Origin: an uncultured Maribacter sp.
GTDB taxonomy: Bacteria; Bacteroidota; Bacteroidia; Flavobacteriales; Flavobacteriaceae
NCBI RefSeq assembly: GCF_947500985.1
Contig: NZ_CANMTX010000002.1
Coordinates: 248,001 to 312,000 of the forward strand
Direction of reading: 5' to 3'
Length of the DNA: 64,000 nucleotides
Shown: positions 8,662 to 18,011 of the stretch, in pieces
Layout: each line of letters starts with the position of its first letter
Numbering within the stretch: the first letter of the stretch is position 1
Position numbers and translations under genes: made by a program
The notes under the pieces: model-generated
What the model saw: the letters and a program-made list of their open reading frames with translations, nothing else
Databases searched by the model: none
Told to the model about the DNA's origin: nothing

Positions 8662-9214
8662 TTTTGAAGATTTACAGAATAAATGGCAGAACCAAACTAC
8701 AATTTCTGCCACCGAAGACGGATTTCAATCGCTTTTAAAAAGTGTAAAATTCATAGAGCAAAAACAAAGAACAGGAAATATAGTATTAACCATCACGATT
8801 GTCATTCTGGTTGCGTTTCTACTATATGTTTCTGGATATAAGAGTGCTACATTCATGCTTGGCATCGGTTTAATGATCTGTAGTTTAGTGGTTAGAATAG
8901 CTGTTGAGTTATATAGCTTAAAGAAGTTAAGAACTATTAATTTCAGTAAAGAATCAAATACTTTTCGTAGCGATTTAACCAGTTACTATAGTTTTAGAAA
9001 ATATACACATTACGTAGTTACACCTTTGGCTGTTGGAATTTATACCGTTGGGTTTATAATTTTATTACCCTTATTTAAGGCTACTTTATCAAACGGATTT
9101 TATACCTATATTCAATGCTCATCAGTAGTATTTTTAATGGTCTTCTCTGTGTTTTTATACAAACAAGCAAAGAGTGAACTCTTAAAATTGAAACAATTAC
9201 AATTGGAGGACTAA
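8654..9214 (+). CDS. Four-helix membrane protein coupled to the sigma factor (possible regulator)
   Basis: 186 residues from ATG 8654, which sits in the last codons of the sigma gene. A soluble, presumably cytoplasmic head (about 1-38, MNNFEDLQNKWQNQ...) precedes four hydrophobic segments (about 40-60, 63-83, 117-137, 146-166) and a charged tail. No zinc-finger anti-sigma motif (HxxxCxxC) is visible, so it is not a ZAS-type anti-sigma. Overlap with the sigma gene and membrane location suggest a sensing or anti-sigma role, but this is positional inference only. Confidence 0.75.
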   Translation: MNNFEDLQNKWQNQTTISATEDGFQSLLKSVKFIEQKQRTGNIVLTITIVILVAFLLYVSGYKSATFMLGIGLMICSLVVRIAVELYSLKKLRTINFSKESNTFRSDLTSYYSFRKYTHYVVTPLAVGIYTVGFIILLPLFKATLSNGFYTYIQCSSVVFLMVFSVFLYKQAKSELLKLKQLQLED

Positions 9215-9253
9215 GCCATTAATTTGTGATAGCCATGTTAAATGACTTATTAA

Positions 9254-9292
9254 ACCCATATTACTTATTATCTTTATAAGAATAATATGGGT
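9254..9292 (+). repeat. Long imperfect hairpin in the leader of the 149-codon lipoprotein gene
   Basis: ACCCATATTA (9254-9263) is the exact reverse complement of TAATATGGGT (9283-9292), and inner bases pair further. It lies between the membrane-protein stop and the lipoprotein start and covers an alternative ATG (9287). It could be a weak terminator or a leader structure; no T-run follows. Confidence 0.5.
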
Positions 9293-9295
9293 CTA

Positions 9296-9736
9296 ATGAA
9301 ATACGTACTTAGTTACTTTTTACTTTTCTGTCTTTGTTTAACCAGTTGCACCTCGCAGAAAAAACTACAAGTAGAAACTCCGTTTGAGATTGGTAATGCT
9401 ACATGTCAGCAGTATGCTGGCGGTCGAGAAGAAAGTGGCTCTGGGACTGAATTACGTATTCCGGTTTCATTACTTGAAAATTCTGATATCGAATTAAATG
9501 AAGTTTATTTTCGTGGTAAGCAGGTAAAGGCATTGGTGAATATGGTAGATAATCAAAAGATGATTGTAGTTAGAATACCTAACAACAATCCTGAATCATC
9601 TGAAACATTAGATTTAAAATTAAATACAGATGAAGCTGTTATAAGTTATAATGAAAATGGAGAAATGAAATATGCTAAAGTAAATGGCATAAAACAAAAG
9701 CAACCATTAATTTATAAGGGCGCACCCAAAAACTAA
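9296..9736 (+). CDS. Small lipoprotein of unknown function
   Basis: 146 residues from ATG 9296; ATG 9287 would add three residues but lies within a hairpin. A lipoprotein signal ends at the lipobox LTSC (about residues 15-18), followed by TSQKK, so it is probably exported and lipid-anchored. The remainder is polar and beta-rich with no recognised domain. It is a stand-alone gene between the sigma-factor module and the flippase gene. Confidence 0.72.
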   Translation: MKYVLSYFLLFCLCLTSCTSQKKLQVETPFEIGNATCQQYAGGREESGSGTELRIPVSLLENSDIELNEVYFRGKQVKALVNMVDNQKMIVVRIPNNNPESSETLDLKLNTDEAVISYNENGEMKYAKVNGIKQKQPLIYKGAPKN

Positions 9737-9787
9737 CTTTGTAACTAGGCTTTTAATAGGTACTTTTATCGCCTGAATGTATAGTGC

Positions 9788-11248
9788 TTGAATCCGCTCA
9801 AAAAACTTTTTAAACAAACAGCAATCTATGGCTTGGCAACTGTCTTGCCTAGGATGATTTCGTTTTTACTTGTGCCCATTTATACAGATGTAATGGCACC
9901 AGGGAAGTATGGAGAGGTAACTCTTATTTTTTCTTGGTTTGCCATTTTCAATGTTTTTTTGGCCTACGGAATGGAAACCGCCTTTTTCCGTTTTTACAAG
10001 GAGTCTGAAAATAGGAAAAAAGTCGTTAGTACATCATTATTGTCCATTATGGGGTCTACAGCCTTATTGGTTCTAATTGGAGTCTTTTTTAAGGAAAAAT
10101 TATCCCTAGCTTTAAATATTGATTTGCCTTTCATGAATTATGTGTTAGGAATTTTAGCACTAGATGCCTTGGCAATTATACCTTTTGCATGGCTTAGAGC
10201 AAATGAAAAACCAATGCGTTACGCAATAGTCAAAATACTTAACGTATCGCTTAACTTAGGTCTTACTTTATTTTTCTTGATTCTGTTACCTAAGATGGCA
10301 GAAGGTACTTCAGAAGGGTTTCTAGTATCTTTTTATAAGCCTGATTACGAAATTCCATATATCTTGATTGCAAATCTGTTTGCAAGCGGAGTTACTTTAT
10401 TGTTAATGATTAGGGTTTACATTCGTAGACCTTATGTATTCGATAAAGATCTTTGGAAAAGAATGGTTCGTTATGCGATGCCAGTTATGGTTGCCGGCAT
10501 AGCATTTACTATCAATGAGGTATTTGATAGGTATTTACTTTCTGAATTGTTGCCTGTAGATATTGCAAAAAGTGAAATGGGTAAATATTCTGCATGTTAT
10601 AAATTGGCGCTTTTTATGACGCTATTTGCTACGGCCTTTCGTATGGGGATTGAGCCATTTTTCTTTAGCCACTCAGACACTAAGCATCCACAAAAGGCGT
10701 ATGCACAAATAACGAATTACTTCGTTGTTATGGGTAGTGTAATATTGCTTACAGTTGCTGTCTTTGCAGATGTTTTAAAGCGATTTTTAGTGTTAAATGA
10801 AGCATATTGGGATGCAATGCCAATTGTTCCCTTAATTGTATTAGCAAGTTTCTTTCTTGGTATCTATCACAATCTTTCGGTTTGGTATAAAGTTACAGAC
10901 CGTACAAAATTCGGAGCTTATATTTCAATGATCGGTGCTGTTTTGACTATAATTGTCAATCTAATTTTCATTCCGTATTTTGGATATATGGCATCAGCGG
11001 TAGCAACTTTATTAGCCTATGGCACCATGATGTTGCTTTCGTTTTATTTCGGGCGTATGTATTATCCTATTCCATATAACTTTAGAAAAATTATCTTTTA
11101 TTTAGTAGTATCCATCTTGTTTTCTGCAATATCATTTTACATTTTTGATAGAAATCTTTTCGTCGGTATACCGCTATTACTATTATTTTTAGGCTTGGTG
11201 TATAAATTGGAGTTTCAGAATCTAAAAAAATTATATTTAAATAGATGA
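9788..11248 (+). CDS. Polysaccharide/oligosaccharide flippase (MATE/Wzx-like)
   Basis: 486 residues with about 12-14 hydrophobic helices and the conserved N-terminus [17 protein letters not shown] followed by [10 protein letters not shown], typical of the Bacteroidota lipopolysaccharide/O-antigen flippase family (MVF superfamily). It probably moves lipid-linked saccharides across the inner membrane. No ATG matches this N-terminus, so the TTG at 9788 is taken as start; the next Met lies inside helix 1. The stop overlaps the dut start (ATGA), so the two are coupled. No glycosyltransferases are nearby, so the substrate cannot be inferred. Confidence 0.85.
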   Translation: MNPLKKLFKQTAIYGLATVLPRMISFLLVPIYTDVMAPGKYGEVTLIFSWFAIFNVFLAYGMETAFFRFYKESENRKKVVSTSLLSIMGSTALLVLIGVFFKEKLSLALNIDLPFMNYVLGILALDALAIIPFAWLRANEKPMRYAIVKILNVSLNLGLTLFFLILLPKMAEGTSEGFLVSFYKPDYEIPYILIANLFASGVTLLLMIRVYIRRPYVFDKDLWKRMVRYAMPVMVAGIAFTINEVFDRYLLSELLPVDIAKSEMGKYSACYKLALFMTLFATAFRMGIEPFFFSHSDTKHPQKAYAQITNYFVVMGSVILLTVAVFADVLKRFLVLNEAYWDAMPIVPLIVLASFFLGIYHNLSVWYKVTDRTKFGAYISMIGAVLTIIVNLIFIPYFGYMASAVATLLAYGTMMLLSFYFGRMYYPIPYNFRKIIFYLVVSILFSAISFYIFDRNLFVGIPLLLLFLGLVYKLEFQNLKKLYLNR

Positions 11249-11679
11249 ACATAAAAATCATAAATAAGTCGAATCACGACTTACCGCATTACGAGACAAA
11301 TGCTTCTGCAGGTATGGACTTAAGAGCTAACCTTACCGAAGCTGTTACTTTACAACCTTTAGGGAGAGCCATTATACCAACTGGTCTTTTCATGGAGTTG
11401 CCTGTAGGTATAGAAGCGCAGGTAAGACCTAGAAGCGGTCTCGCCGCTAAAAAAGGAGTAACCGTACTTAATGCCCCTGGCACGATAGATGCTGATTATA
11501 GAGGAGAAGTCGGAGTGATATTGATAAATCTGGGTAGTGAAGATTTTGTTGTTGAAAACGGTGAGCGTATTGCTCAAATGGTCATTGCTAAGCATGAACG
11601 TGCTGAGTGGAATCTTGTCGATAATCTGTCTGAAACCGAAAGAGGCGAAGGTGGATTTGGTAGTACCGGCGTAAAGTAG
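11245..11679 (+). CDS. dut: dUTP diphosphatase (dUTPase)
   Basis: 144 residues, full-length trimeric dUTPase, which converts dUTP to dUMP + PPi and prevents uracil misincorporation. All five family motifs are visible: AGMDLRA (1), RPRSGLA (2), [13 protein letters not shown] (3), GERIAQMVI (4) and [10 protein letters not shown] (5). ATG 11245 overlaps the flippase stop. The next gene (TPR) starts 16 bp later, so it lies in a flippase-dut-TPR-DUF4292-envC run. Confidence 0.97.
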   Translation: MNIKIINKSNHDLPHYETNASAGMDLRANLTEAVTLQPLGRAIIPTGLFMELPVGIEAQVRPRSGLAAKKGVTVLNAPGTIDADYRGEVGVILINLGSEDFVVENGERIAQMVIAKHERAEWNLVDNLSETERGEGGFGSTGVK

Positions 11680-11695
11680 TTTCTAAATTTTAGAT

Positions 11696-12637
11696 ATGAA
11701 GAAGTTGATTTTTTTGGGCTTGCTTGTGGGTGTTTGTAATACGCCCTTGCAGTCTTATGCACAAGAAAATCAAGAATTAGAAGTAGAACAAAGTGCTGAA
11801 GTATTTCTAGAAGAATATTCTGATACTTTTCAAGAGAATTTTTTCGAGGGATTAAAACAAATGGGAATAAGAAATTATGACCGTGCCATTACCTACTTTT
11901 TAGAATGTAAACGTCTACAACCACAAAATACGGTAGTTACTTTTGAACTTGCTAAGTTTCATTTGTATGATAAGCAATTTATACTCGCTCAAGAATATGC
12001 CTTAGAAGCATTGAACGGAGAACCGGAAAATTACTGGTATGCTGAAACTCTCGTTAATGTCGTTGATGCTAGAAAATCTGTACTAGAAGAGGTGAAAGCA
12101 GAATTACCTTGGAACAACTTTGAACTAAGAGGTAATTTGGCAGAAATCTATTTTTTAAACGCAGATTACGTTACTGCAAAGTCTGTTTTAAAAGGAATTA
12201 AAACGTCAAAAAAACAAAAGTACTTAGAGCAGAAAATTAACGACTCAATTGCTAAACAAGAAAAATTAGTAGTACCTGTAGCAAATGTAGAGAGAACAGA
12301 AACTACTGAAGATTTAAACGGTTTAGAAGGGTATAAGTCAAAAATTGAAACCTTGCTTACTGGTGGTTCTGACAATGATATTTTACTTATAACAACCGAA
12401 GAGGCAATGGAACGTTTCCCTTCTCAGCCTTATTTCTATTATGCCAACGGAGCATCTTTAAATAAAGCGCTGAAATATAAAGATGCTATTGAAATTCTAG
12501 AGACGGCATTAGACTACATAGTTGATGATGCTAACTTAGAAAATGTTATTTATAAAGAATTGGTAAATGCATATACGGCGACAAATAATACGTCTAAAGC
12601 AAATATGTACCTTAGTAAAATTAAATCAGGATTTTAA
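11696..12637 (+). CDS. Exported tetratricopeptide-repeat protein
   Basis: 313 residues with a signal peptide (about 1-22, ending QSYAQ) and TPR-like helical repeats. One block lies around 55-120 (NYDRAITYFLECKRLQPQN, then AQEYALEALNGEPENYWY) and another around 240-310 (FYYANGASLNKALKYKDAI). TPR proteins act as scaffolds; in the periplasm this one may work with the neighbouring DUF4292 lipoprotein and EnvC-like protein. The next gene's in-frame ATG follows the stop directly. No enzymatic motif. Confidence 0.8.
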   Translation: MKKLIFLGLLVGVCNTPLQSYAQENQELEVEQSAEVFLEEYSDTFQENFFEGLKQMGIRNYDRAITYFLECKRLQPQNTVVTFELAKFHLYDKQFILAQEYALEALNGEPENYWYAETLVNVVDARKSVLEEVKAELPWNNFELRGNLAEIYFLNADYVTAKSVLKGIKTSKKQKYLEQKINDSIAKQEKLVVPVANVERTETTEDLNGLEGYKSKIETLLTGGSDNDILLITTEEAMERFPSQPYFYYANGASLNKALKYKDAIEILETALDYIVDDANLENVIYKELVNAYTATNNTSKANMYLSKIKSGF

Positions 12638-12658
12638 ATGACGAAGTTTTTGAATATA

Positions 12659-13423
12659 ATGAAGATAAAATATGTTTTACTATTGGTCGCGGTAGTTTTT
12701 ATGGCGTCTTGTAAAAGTACAAAGGTGATTTCTGGTGGTACAGTAGATGCAAAATTGTCGTCTAAATCGGTGATAAAAGCACATTACCAAAACGAAGCTG
12801 GATTTAAGACCTTAGCGGGTAGGGTTAAAATTAATTATTCCGATGGCGAATCTTCTCAAGGTGTTTCGGTTAGCTTACGAATGGAAAAAGACAAAGCCAT
12901 TTGGATGAGTGCTCCATTAGGTATTGTAAAGGCATACATCACGCCAAATAGAGTGTCGTTTTATAACAAATTACAAAACGAATATTTTGATGGTGATTTT
13001 TCATATTTAAGTGATTTGCTTGGGACCGAGGTAGATTTTTCTATTCTACAAAATTTACTAACCGGTCAGGCAATAGTAGATTTAAGAGATGAGAAATATG
13101 ATATTGGTATATCTGAAGATAATTATAGGCTTACTCCAAAGCAGCAAGGTACTTTGTACAAAACCTTGTTTCAAATAGAGCCTAAAAATTTTAAAATGGC
13201 TTTGCAGCAATTATCCCAACCTGCAGACAAACGTTTGTTAGAAATTACCTATAAAAATTATCAAAGTATAGATAAAGAAGTTTTGCCCAATGAGATTATG
13301 GTAAAGGCTATAAGTAAGGATAAGATGAATACGATTGACCTGGAGTTTAAAAATTTAGAATTGAACGGAAAAGTTAACTTTCCATATTCAATACCAAAAG
13401 GGTTTAATGAAATAGAGTTGTAA
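12659..13423 (+). CDS. DUF4292-family lipoprotein
   Basis: 254 residues. The lipobox is FMASC after a hydrophobic h-region (MKIKYVLLLVAVVFMASC). ATG 12659 is preferred over ATG 12638 because it gives a compact signal peptide. The body (SLRMEKDKAIWMSAPLGI and onwards) is a predominantly beta lipoprotein fold of the DUF4292 type, distantly like LolB/LolA carriers, a similarity I infer from pattern only. It sits between the TPR gene and the EnvC-like gene (4-bp gap), so an envelope-assembly role is plausible. Confidence 0.78.
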   Translation: MKIKYVLLLVAVVFMASCKSTKVISGGTVDAKLSSKSVIKAHYQNEAGFKTLAGRVKINYSDGESSQGVSVSLRMEKDKAIWMSAPLGIVKAYITPNRVSFYNKLQNEYFDGDFSYLSDLLGTEVDFSILQNLLTGQAIVDLRDEKYDIGISEDNYRLTPKQQGTLYKTLFQIEPKNFKMALQQLSQPADKRLLEITYKNYQSIDKEVLPNEIMVKAISKDKMNTIDLEFKNLELNGKVNFPYSIPKGFNEIEL

Positions 13424-13427
13424 GCAG

Positions 13428-14651
13428 ATGTTATTCAAATTAAAATATGGTCTTTTTCTTTTAGTGCTGTTCACTGCGGTATCCGCCTTTGCGCAAACCA
13501 GTGAGCAAAAAGCTTTAGAGGAAAAACGTGAGCAACTGCAGACTGAAATACGGGATATCAACAGATTACTTTTTGCCGAGAAAAAGGAAAAAGGGAATGT
13601 TCTGGATCAGATGGAAGCATTGGATAAAAAGATTACTGTACGTCAACAATTAATTCGAGTTACCAATCAACAATCTAACTTGTTGAACAGGCAGATCAAT
13701 ACCAATATTAGAAATATAGGTAAATTAAAGAACGAACTGCAAGAAGTAAAGGACGAGTATGCTAAAATGATACAGAAGTCATATCAGAACAAATCAAAAC
13801 AAAATAGATTAATGTTTTTGTTGTCGTCAGAAAGCTTTTTTCAGGCATTTAAAAGACTTCAGTATATGAAGCAATATACTGACTATAGAAAAGAGCAAGG
13901 AGCTCAAATATTAGCTAAAACAGAAGAGCTTTCACGGTTAAATTCAGATTTGAACGAAGAGCGTAAAGTTAAAGAGGTTTTGTTGGCTCAAAACAAAAAA
14001 GCAAAAAATCAATTATTTGCTGAAATACAGACTCAAAAAGCATTATTAGGTACTATTCGTAAAAACGAGAGTAAGTATACTAGTGCTATTGATAAGAAGA
14101 AGAAGGAATCTAGAAAAATAGATCAGCAAATTGAAAAGCTGATTAGAAGTGCTATTGCGGCATCCAATAAAAAAACGGGAAGTACTACCAAAAATTCAAG
14201 CAAATTTGTGTTAACTCCCGAAGCTACGGTTATTGCAAATAACTTTTCTGCAAATAAAGGTAAATTGATTTGGCCAGTTGAAAAGGGAATTAAAAGTCAA
14301 GGATTCGGAGTCTATGCTGATCCTGTTTATCCAGGAATTAAACACCAAAGCAATGGTGTAATCATTGCAACTGATGAGGGTTCTAAAGCACGTGCCATTT
14401 TTGAAGGTGAGGTAATTGCTATTTTGGCTGTACCAGGTGGTAATAAAGGTGTTCAGATTAAACATGGTAATTTTATTAGTACTTATTACAACCTTTCTGA
14501 GCTATATGTAAAAAAAGGGGATAAAGTAACTAGTAAAGAAGAGCTTGGTGTTGTTTACACCAATAAGAACAATGGTCAAACCCGATTAAAATTCTACCTA
14601 TACCAAGATACCTCTCGTCTTAACCCAGAAGATTGGGTGTATCGTCTTTAA
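13428..14651 (+). CDS. EnvC-like murein hydrolase activator with degenerate LytM/M23 domain
   Basis: 407 residues: signal peptide (1-22, SAFAQ), a long coiled coil (about 25-245, with EKREQLQTEIRDINRLL and NRLMFLLSSESFFQAFKRL) and a C-terminal LytM/M23 domain (about 285-407). The zinc site of active M23 peptidases is missing. The HxxxD motif reads HQSNGV, the HL pair reads YYNLS, and the final HxH reads RLK. Like E. coli EnvC it should bind and activate an N-acetylmuramyl-L-alanine amidase rather than cut peptidoglycan itself, supporting septum splitting. It is the last gene of the flippase-dut-TPR-DUF4292 run; the reductase gene starts 13 bp later. Confidence 0.88.
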   Translation: MLFKLKYGLFLLVLFTAVSAFAQTSEQKALEEKREQLQTEIRDINRLLFAEKKEKGNVLDQMEALDKKITVRQQLIRVTNQQSNLLNRQINTNIRNIGKLKNELQEVKDEYAKMIQKSYQNKSKQNRLMFLLSSESFFQAFKRLQYMKQYTDYRKEQGAQILAKTEELSRLNSDLNEERKVKEVLLAQNKKAKNQLFAEIQTQKALLGTIRKNESKYTSAIDKKKKESRKIDQQIEKLIRSAIAASNKKTGSTTKNSSKFVLTPEATVIANNFSANKGKLIWPVEKGIKSQGFGVYADPVYPGIKHQSNGVIIATDEGSKARAIFEGEVIAILAVPGGNKGVQIKHGNFISTYYNLSELYVKKGDKVTSKEELGVVYTNKNNGQTRLKFYLYQDTSRLNPEDWVYRL

Positions 14652-14663
14652 AACTTTATAATC

Positions 14664-15509
14664 ATGAGTCAACAACACACTATATCAGATATTAAAGGAA
14701 GCTTTGAATTACGTAACGGGGTAAAGATGCCGTACTTAGGTTTGGGAACCTATCAATCAGATAATGACCAAGAAGTTGTAGATGCGGTAAAGAGTGCGCT
14801 TCAATTAGGGTATCGACATATTGATACTGCGGCAGCCTATAAAAATGAAGAAGGTGTAGGGCAAGGTATACGCGAAAGCGGAATAGATAGAAGTGAAATA
14901 TTTTTGGTGACCAAAGTTTGGAATGCTGACCAAGGATATGATGAAACACTAAAAGCTTTTGATGCGAGTTTAAAACGTTTGGGTGTCGACTACCTAGATT
15001 TATACCTTATTCATTGGCCAGTTGCAGATAAGTACAAAGATACTTGGAGAGCTTTAGAGCATCTGTATGCTCAAAAGAAAATTAGGGCTATAGGAGTTAG
15101 TAATTTTCTAAAACATCACTTAGAAGATCTGATGAGCGAATGTACCGTGGTACCTATGGTCAACCAAATGGAGTTTCATCCGTACTTGGTGCAGCAAGAA
15201 CTAATCGATTTTTGTACTTCGAACGGAATTCAATACGAGTCTTGGTCTCCTTTTATGCAGGGTAAGGTTTTTGAGTTGGATATTTGTGCAGATTTAGCCA
15301 GTAAGTATAATAAGAGTGTTGCACAGATTATTTTACGCTACAACCTTCAAAAAGGTGTTGTTGCTATCCCAAAGTCTGTTCATGCAAAACGTATTGCATC
15401 TAATGCTGATATTTTTGATTTTGAGCTGTCTGATGCTGATATTACTTTTCTAGATGGCTTGGAAACAGGAGAACGTTCAGGTCCTGATCCCGATAACTTC
15501 AATTTTTAG
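14664..15509 (+). CDS. Aldo/keto reductase (AKR5-like)
   Basis: 281 residues, NADPH-dependent carbonyl reductase fold. The catalytic tetrad is visible: D54 and Y59 (GYRHIDTAAAYKNEE), K84 (VTKVWN) and H117 (YLIHWP). The C-terminal cofactor motif is VAIPKSVHAKRI. Similar proteins reduce 2,5-diketo-gluconate or methylglyoxal; substrate cannot be told from sequence. It is followed by a 150-bp A+T-rich gap. Confidence 0.92.
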   Translation: MSQQHTISDIKGSFELRNGVKMPYLGLGTYQSDNDQEVVDAVKSALQLGYRHIDTAAAYKNEEGVGQGIRESGIDRSEIFLVTKVWNADQGYDETLKAFDASLKRLGVDYLDLYLIHWPVADKYKDTWRALEHLYAQKKIRAIGVSNFLKHHLEDLMSECTVVPMVNQMEFHPYLVQQELIDFCTSNGIQYESWSPFMQGKVFELDICADLASKYNKSVAQIILRYNLQKGVVAIPKSVHAKRIASNADIFDFELSDADITFLDGLETGERSGPDPDNFNF

Positions 15510-15660
15510 CAGCTAATTTTATCAATACTATTTTTCTGTTATTTAAATAATATGATTTCTTTAATTCTAAGTTATCATATTGATTTTCATGTTATTATGT
15601 GAGTGTTGGTTGATTAATTTTTCCGAATTTTACTGTATTAATTAGTAAAAAGGAACTATT

Positions 15661-15972
15661 ATGAGCAACACAATCACTTTAAATTCAGAGTCTACTCAAA
15701 ATAAATTAGAGAAGAATGCTAAATCACCAAGTTTTAATTTAAACTGGTCTCTAAAGCCAATTGTGGTATTTGTTGCTTTCTTAGCTATATGCTTGACTTT
15801 AGCCTACGGTGGACTAATTGCATATTCCATCTCCTTTTTCATAATAGGAAGCATTGGTCTGGCTGCACTTTATATTTGGAATAATGTAAACAAAATTGAA
15901 ATGGACCTTTCTTTTGAAGTTGATTTAGAACAGTCTGAATTAGAAAAAGATTTGTACAGAGAGGTGGTTTAG
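15661..15972 (+). CDS. Small two-helix membrane protein, unknown function
   Basis: 103 residues with two adjacent hydrophobic segments (about 34-52 and 56-78), a polar N-terminus and an acidic C-terminal tail (about 80-103, DLEQSELEKDLYREVV). Start ATG 15661 follows AAGGAACTATT. No family recognised. It is isolated: the upstream reductase is 150 bp away and the downstream gene is convergent. Confidence 0.65.
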   Translation: MSNTITLNSESTQNKLEKNAKSPSFNLNWSLKPIVVFVAFLAICLTLAYGGLIAYSISFFIIGSIGLAALYIWNNVNKIEMDLSFEVDLEQSELEKDLYREVV

Positions 15973-15989
15973 TAATGTATAGTGAGAAT

Positions 15990-16913
15990 CTATTCCATTA
16001 TCCAGTTGATGATTTCTTTTTTGTCAATTATAGACCAACTATGCGGATGTCTTTCTCCGTTAGCTCGATATCCCATATTCTCTGTTGAGATATATTCTAC
16101 TCGTTTAAACCCTAATTTTCTTAGGTCTTCAGAAAGGCTTTTTATGTAGTAACTGTTCAATTGGTCATAATCAGCCATTCTATTCTTTTTCCACCAAAGT
16201 GTGTCTGGTTCTGTATAAAGTCGAATTTTGGTATTTTTCAAGCCTTTTAGGTTATCGATGTTACTTGTTTCAGACGTATAGGAAGCAAGTCTCTGATATT
16301 TTAAGTATTCATCTTCTAGATTTCCTAATTGATTTTCAAAATTTTTAATTATCCAGGTGCTTTCTGTAATGGATACCTTAGAAAAATTTCGTTTTAGATT
16401 CTTTTTGGAACTCTTATAAAGTGCAACCAAGTCAATAGGTGAGTCTATAATAAAAACTCCTTTGGGCACTAGTTTAAAGTGATTATTTTGACTTAGAAAT
16501 GAACCAATCAATAAAGAAACATTTCCGCCACTTGAATATCCGCCGATATAAACATCATTTGAAGGCAATTTGTTTTCTTTTAATATGCTTTGTAGTTGCT
16601 CTGCCAGAGCAATCTTTTCATTTTCTTCAAGCCACAATTTTTGATTGTAGTTCATGTAAATAACTGCGATCTTATTTTCTTTTGCGTACGTCAGAATTGT
16701 AAACTCTCTTTTTGTGTCTCCTGCGTTATGAGGGAATCCAGGAAAAAGAACTAAAACCTTTTTTGCATTCTCTGTAGGTTTAATTAGCTCGTAGTCTTTA
16801 TTGGTTATTTCTTGATATTCGGTTTTTATTAGCGTTTCCTGTTTCTTTTTATTTGTGTTTTTACAGGAAAGTAAAGTGAAAAGGACTAAAATGAATCCTA
16901 TGTATTTTTTCAT
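15990..16913 (-). CDS. Lipoprotein alpha/beta hydrolase
   Basis: 307 residues. Lipobox TLLSC (residues about 13-17) followed by KNTNKKK. The alpha/beta fold is shown by VLVLFPGFPHNAGD (oxyanion strand), the nucleophile elbow GGYSSGG (Ser about 127) and a C-terminal His in RHPHSW. Substrate unknown. It is not closely linked to other genes: the lgt remnant ends 109 bp upstream in transcription order. Composition is more A+T-rich than that of the core genes around it. Confidence 0.75.
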   Translation of the reverse strand: MKKYIGFILVLFTLLSCKNTNKKKQETLIKTEYQEITNKDYELIKPTENAKKVLVLFPGFPHNAGDTKREFTILTYAKENKIAVIYMNYNQKLWLEENEKIALAEQLQSILKENKLPSNDVYIGGYSSGGNVSLLIGSFLSQNNHFKLVPKGVFIIDSPIDLVALYKSSKKNLKRNFSKVSITESTWIIKNFENQLGNLEDEYLKYQRLASYTSETSNIDNLKGLKNTKIRLYTEPDTLWWKKNRMADYDQLNSYYIKSLSEDLRKLGFKRVEYISTENMGYRANGERHPHSWSIIDKKEIINWIME

Positions 16914-17022
16914 GGATTATAATATTTTCAACGTTTGGCGTAGTTTAGCTCAAAAAAACTATAAACTATAAGTGTAACTTTTTTATAAAATTGTTCACTT
17001 TACTCGTTTAATCAAAATATTA

Positions 17023-17845
17023 TTAAGAATAAATATTTTTTGATTTTTTACTGAAGAAAATAATAGCTATTCCTAAAATAATAAGTGGAATACTCAGAAT
17101 TTGACCCATATTTAAAGATAGAGAATCTTCAAATTCAACTTGATTCTCTTTGACAAATTCAATGATAAATCGAGCAAAAAACATTAAAATAAAAAGCGCA
17201 CCAACCATAAGCCCATTTTGTCTTTTTATTTTATTGGATTTATAGATGAACAAAAGCGTGACAAAAATCAGCAAGTATGCTGCTGCTTCATATAGTTGCG
17301 TGGGATGTCTTGGAATGAGGTCGTCTCTTTCGAAAATTACGCCCCAGTTTCCATTTGTAGGCTTACCGTATACTTCTGAGTTCATAAAGTTTCCGATTCG
17401 AATACAAGCAGCAGTAACAGAGGTGCCAAGGGCTACTCTGTCCATTATCCAAAAAACATTTGTTTTACTTTTTCTGGCATATAAGAGTATTGCTGTTACG
17501 ATTCCTATTAATCCACCATGGCTTGCAAGTCCTTGAAATCCGGTAAATTCGAATGACTCTCCAACTTGGCAATAAAATTTCAAGTGGATTTTGAAAGTAG
17601 TATTGTGGCTCATAGAAAAAGCAATGCCCAAGACGCGCTCCCAAAAATGCTCCTACAATTATATACATTGTCAGTTGTTCTAAATTTTCAAGAGGGATAT
17701 TCTCTTTTCGATAAATCTGCTTGACAATTAAAAAACAAAGAGCGCAGCCTAGAGCCCAAGAGAGACTATAGTACCTAATAGGGAAAGTGTTGAATAACGT
17801 AAAGATTTCGGGGTCAAGATTCCAGTTTATAATCCCGTCTTTCAT
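17023..17845 (-). pseudogene. lgt: Prolipoprotein diacylglyceryl transferase, frameshifted
   Basis: Two frames together make one Lgt of about 274 residues. The N-terminal part (17845 down to 17567) has membrane helices and GARLGHCFFYEPQYYFQNPLE split here as GARLGHCFFYE. The C-terminal part (17565 down to 17023) has the active-site ASHGG, the IRIGNFMNSEVYG signature with its conserved Arg, and RFIIEFVKE. The frame changes by +1 at the A opposite 17566, between CCA (Pro) and GTT (Val). Skipping it restores LLP-VGESFEFTGFQGL. Lgt attaches the lipid to lipoproteins and is normally essential in Gram-negatives. Either another lgt exists elsewhere, or this is a sequencing error or a recoding site. 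Confidence 0.8.
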
Positions 17846-18011
17846 TATAATTTTGTTTTTATTAGTTTGTACGAGAAATTGGACTTTGCATAATTCAACT
17901 TAAAGTGAAAATATAAATTGAGTGAATACACTAATTTAAAACTTTCTTTGTCAATTACAACAAACAAAAACTGTACTAACTTACGAAATTATAAAAATAA
18001 AACAGAGCCAT

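Noticed and set aside
9788-9854. Downstream ATG as the flippase start
   Set aside because: It would remove the conserved [18 protein letters not shown]-terminus; the TTG at 9788 fits better.
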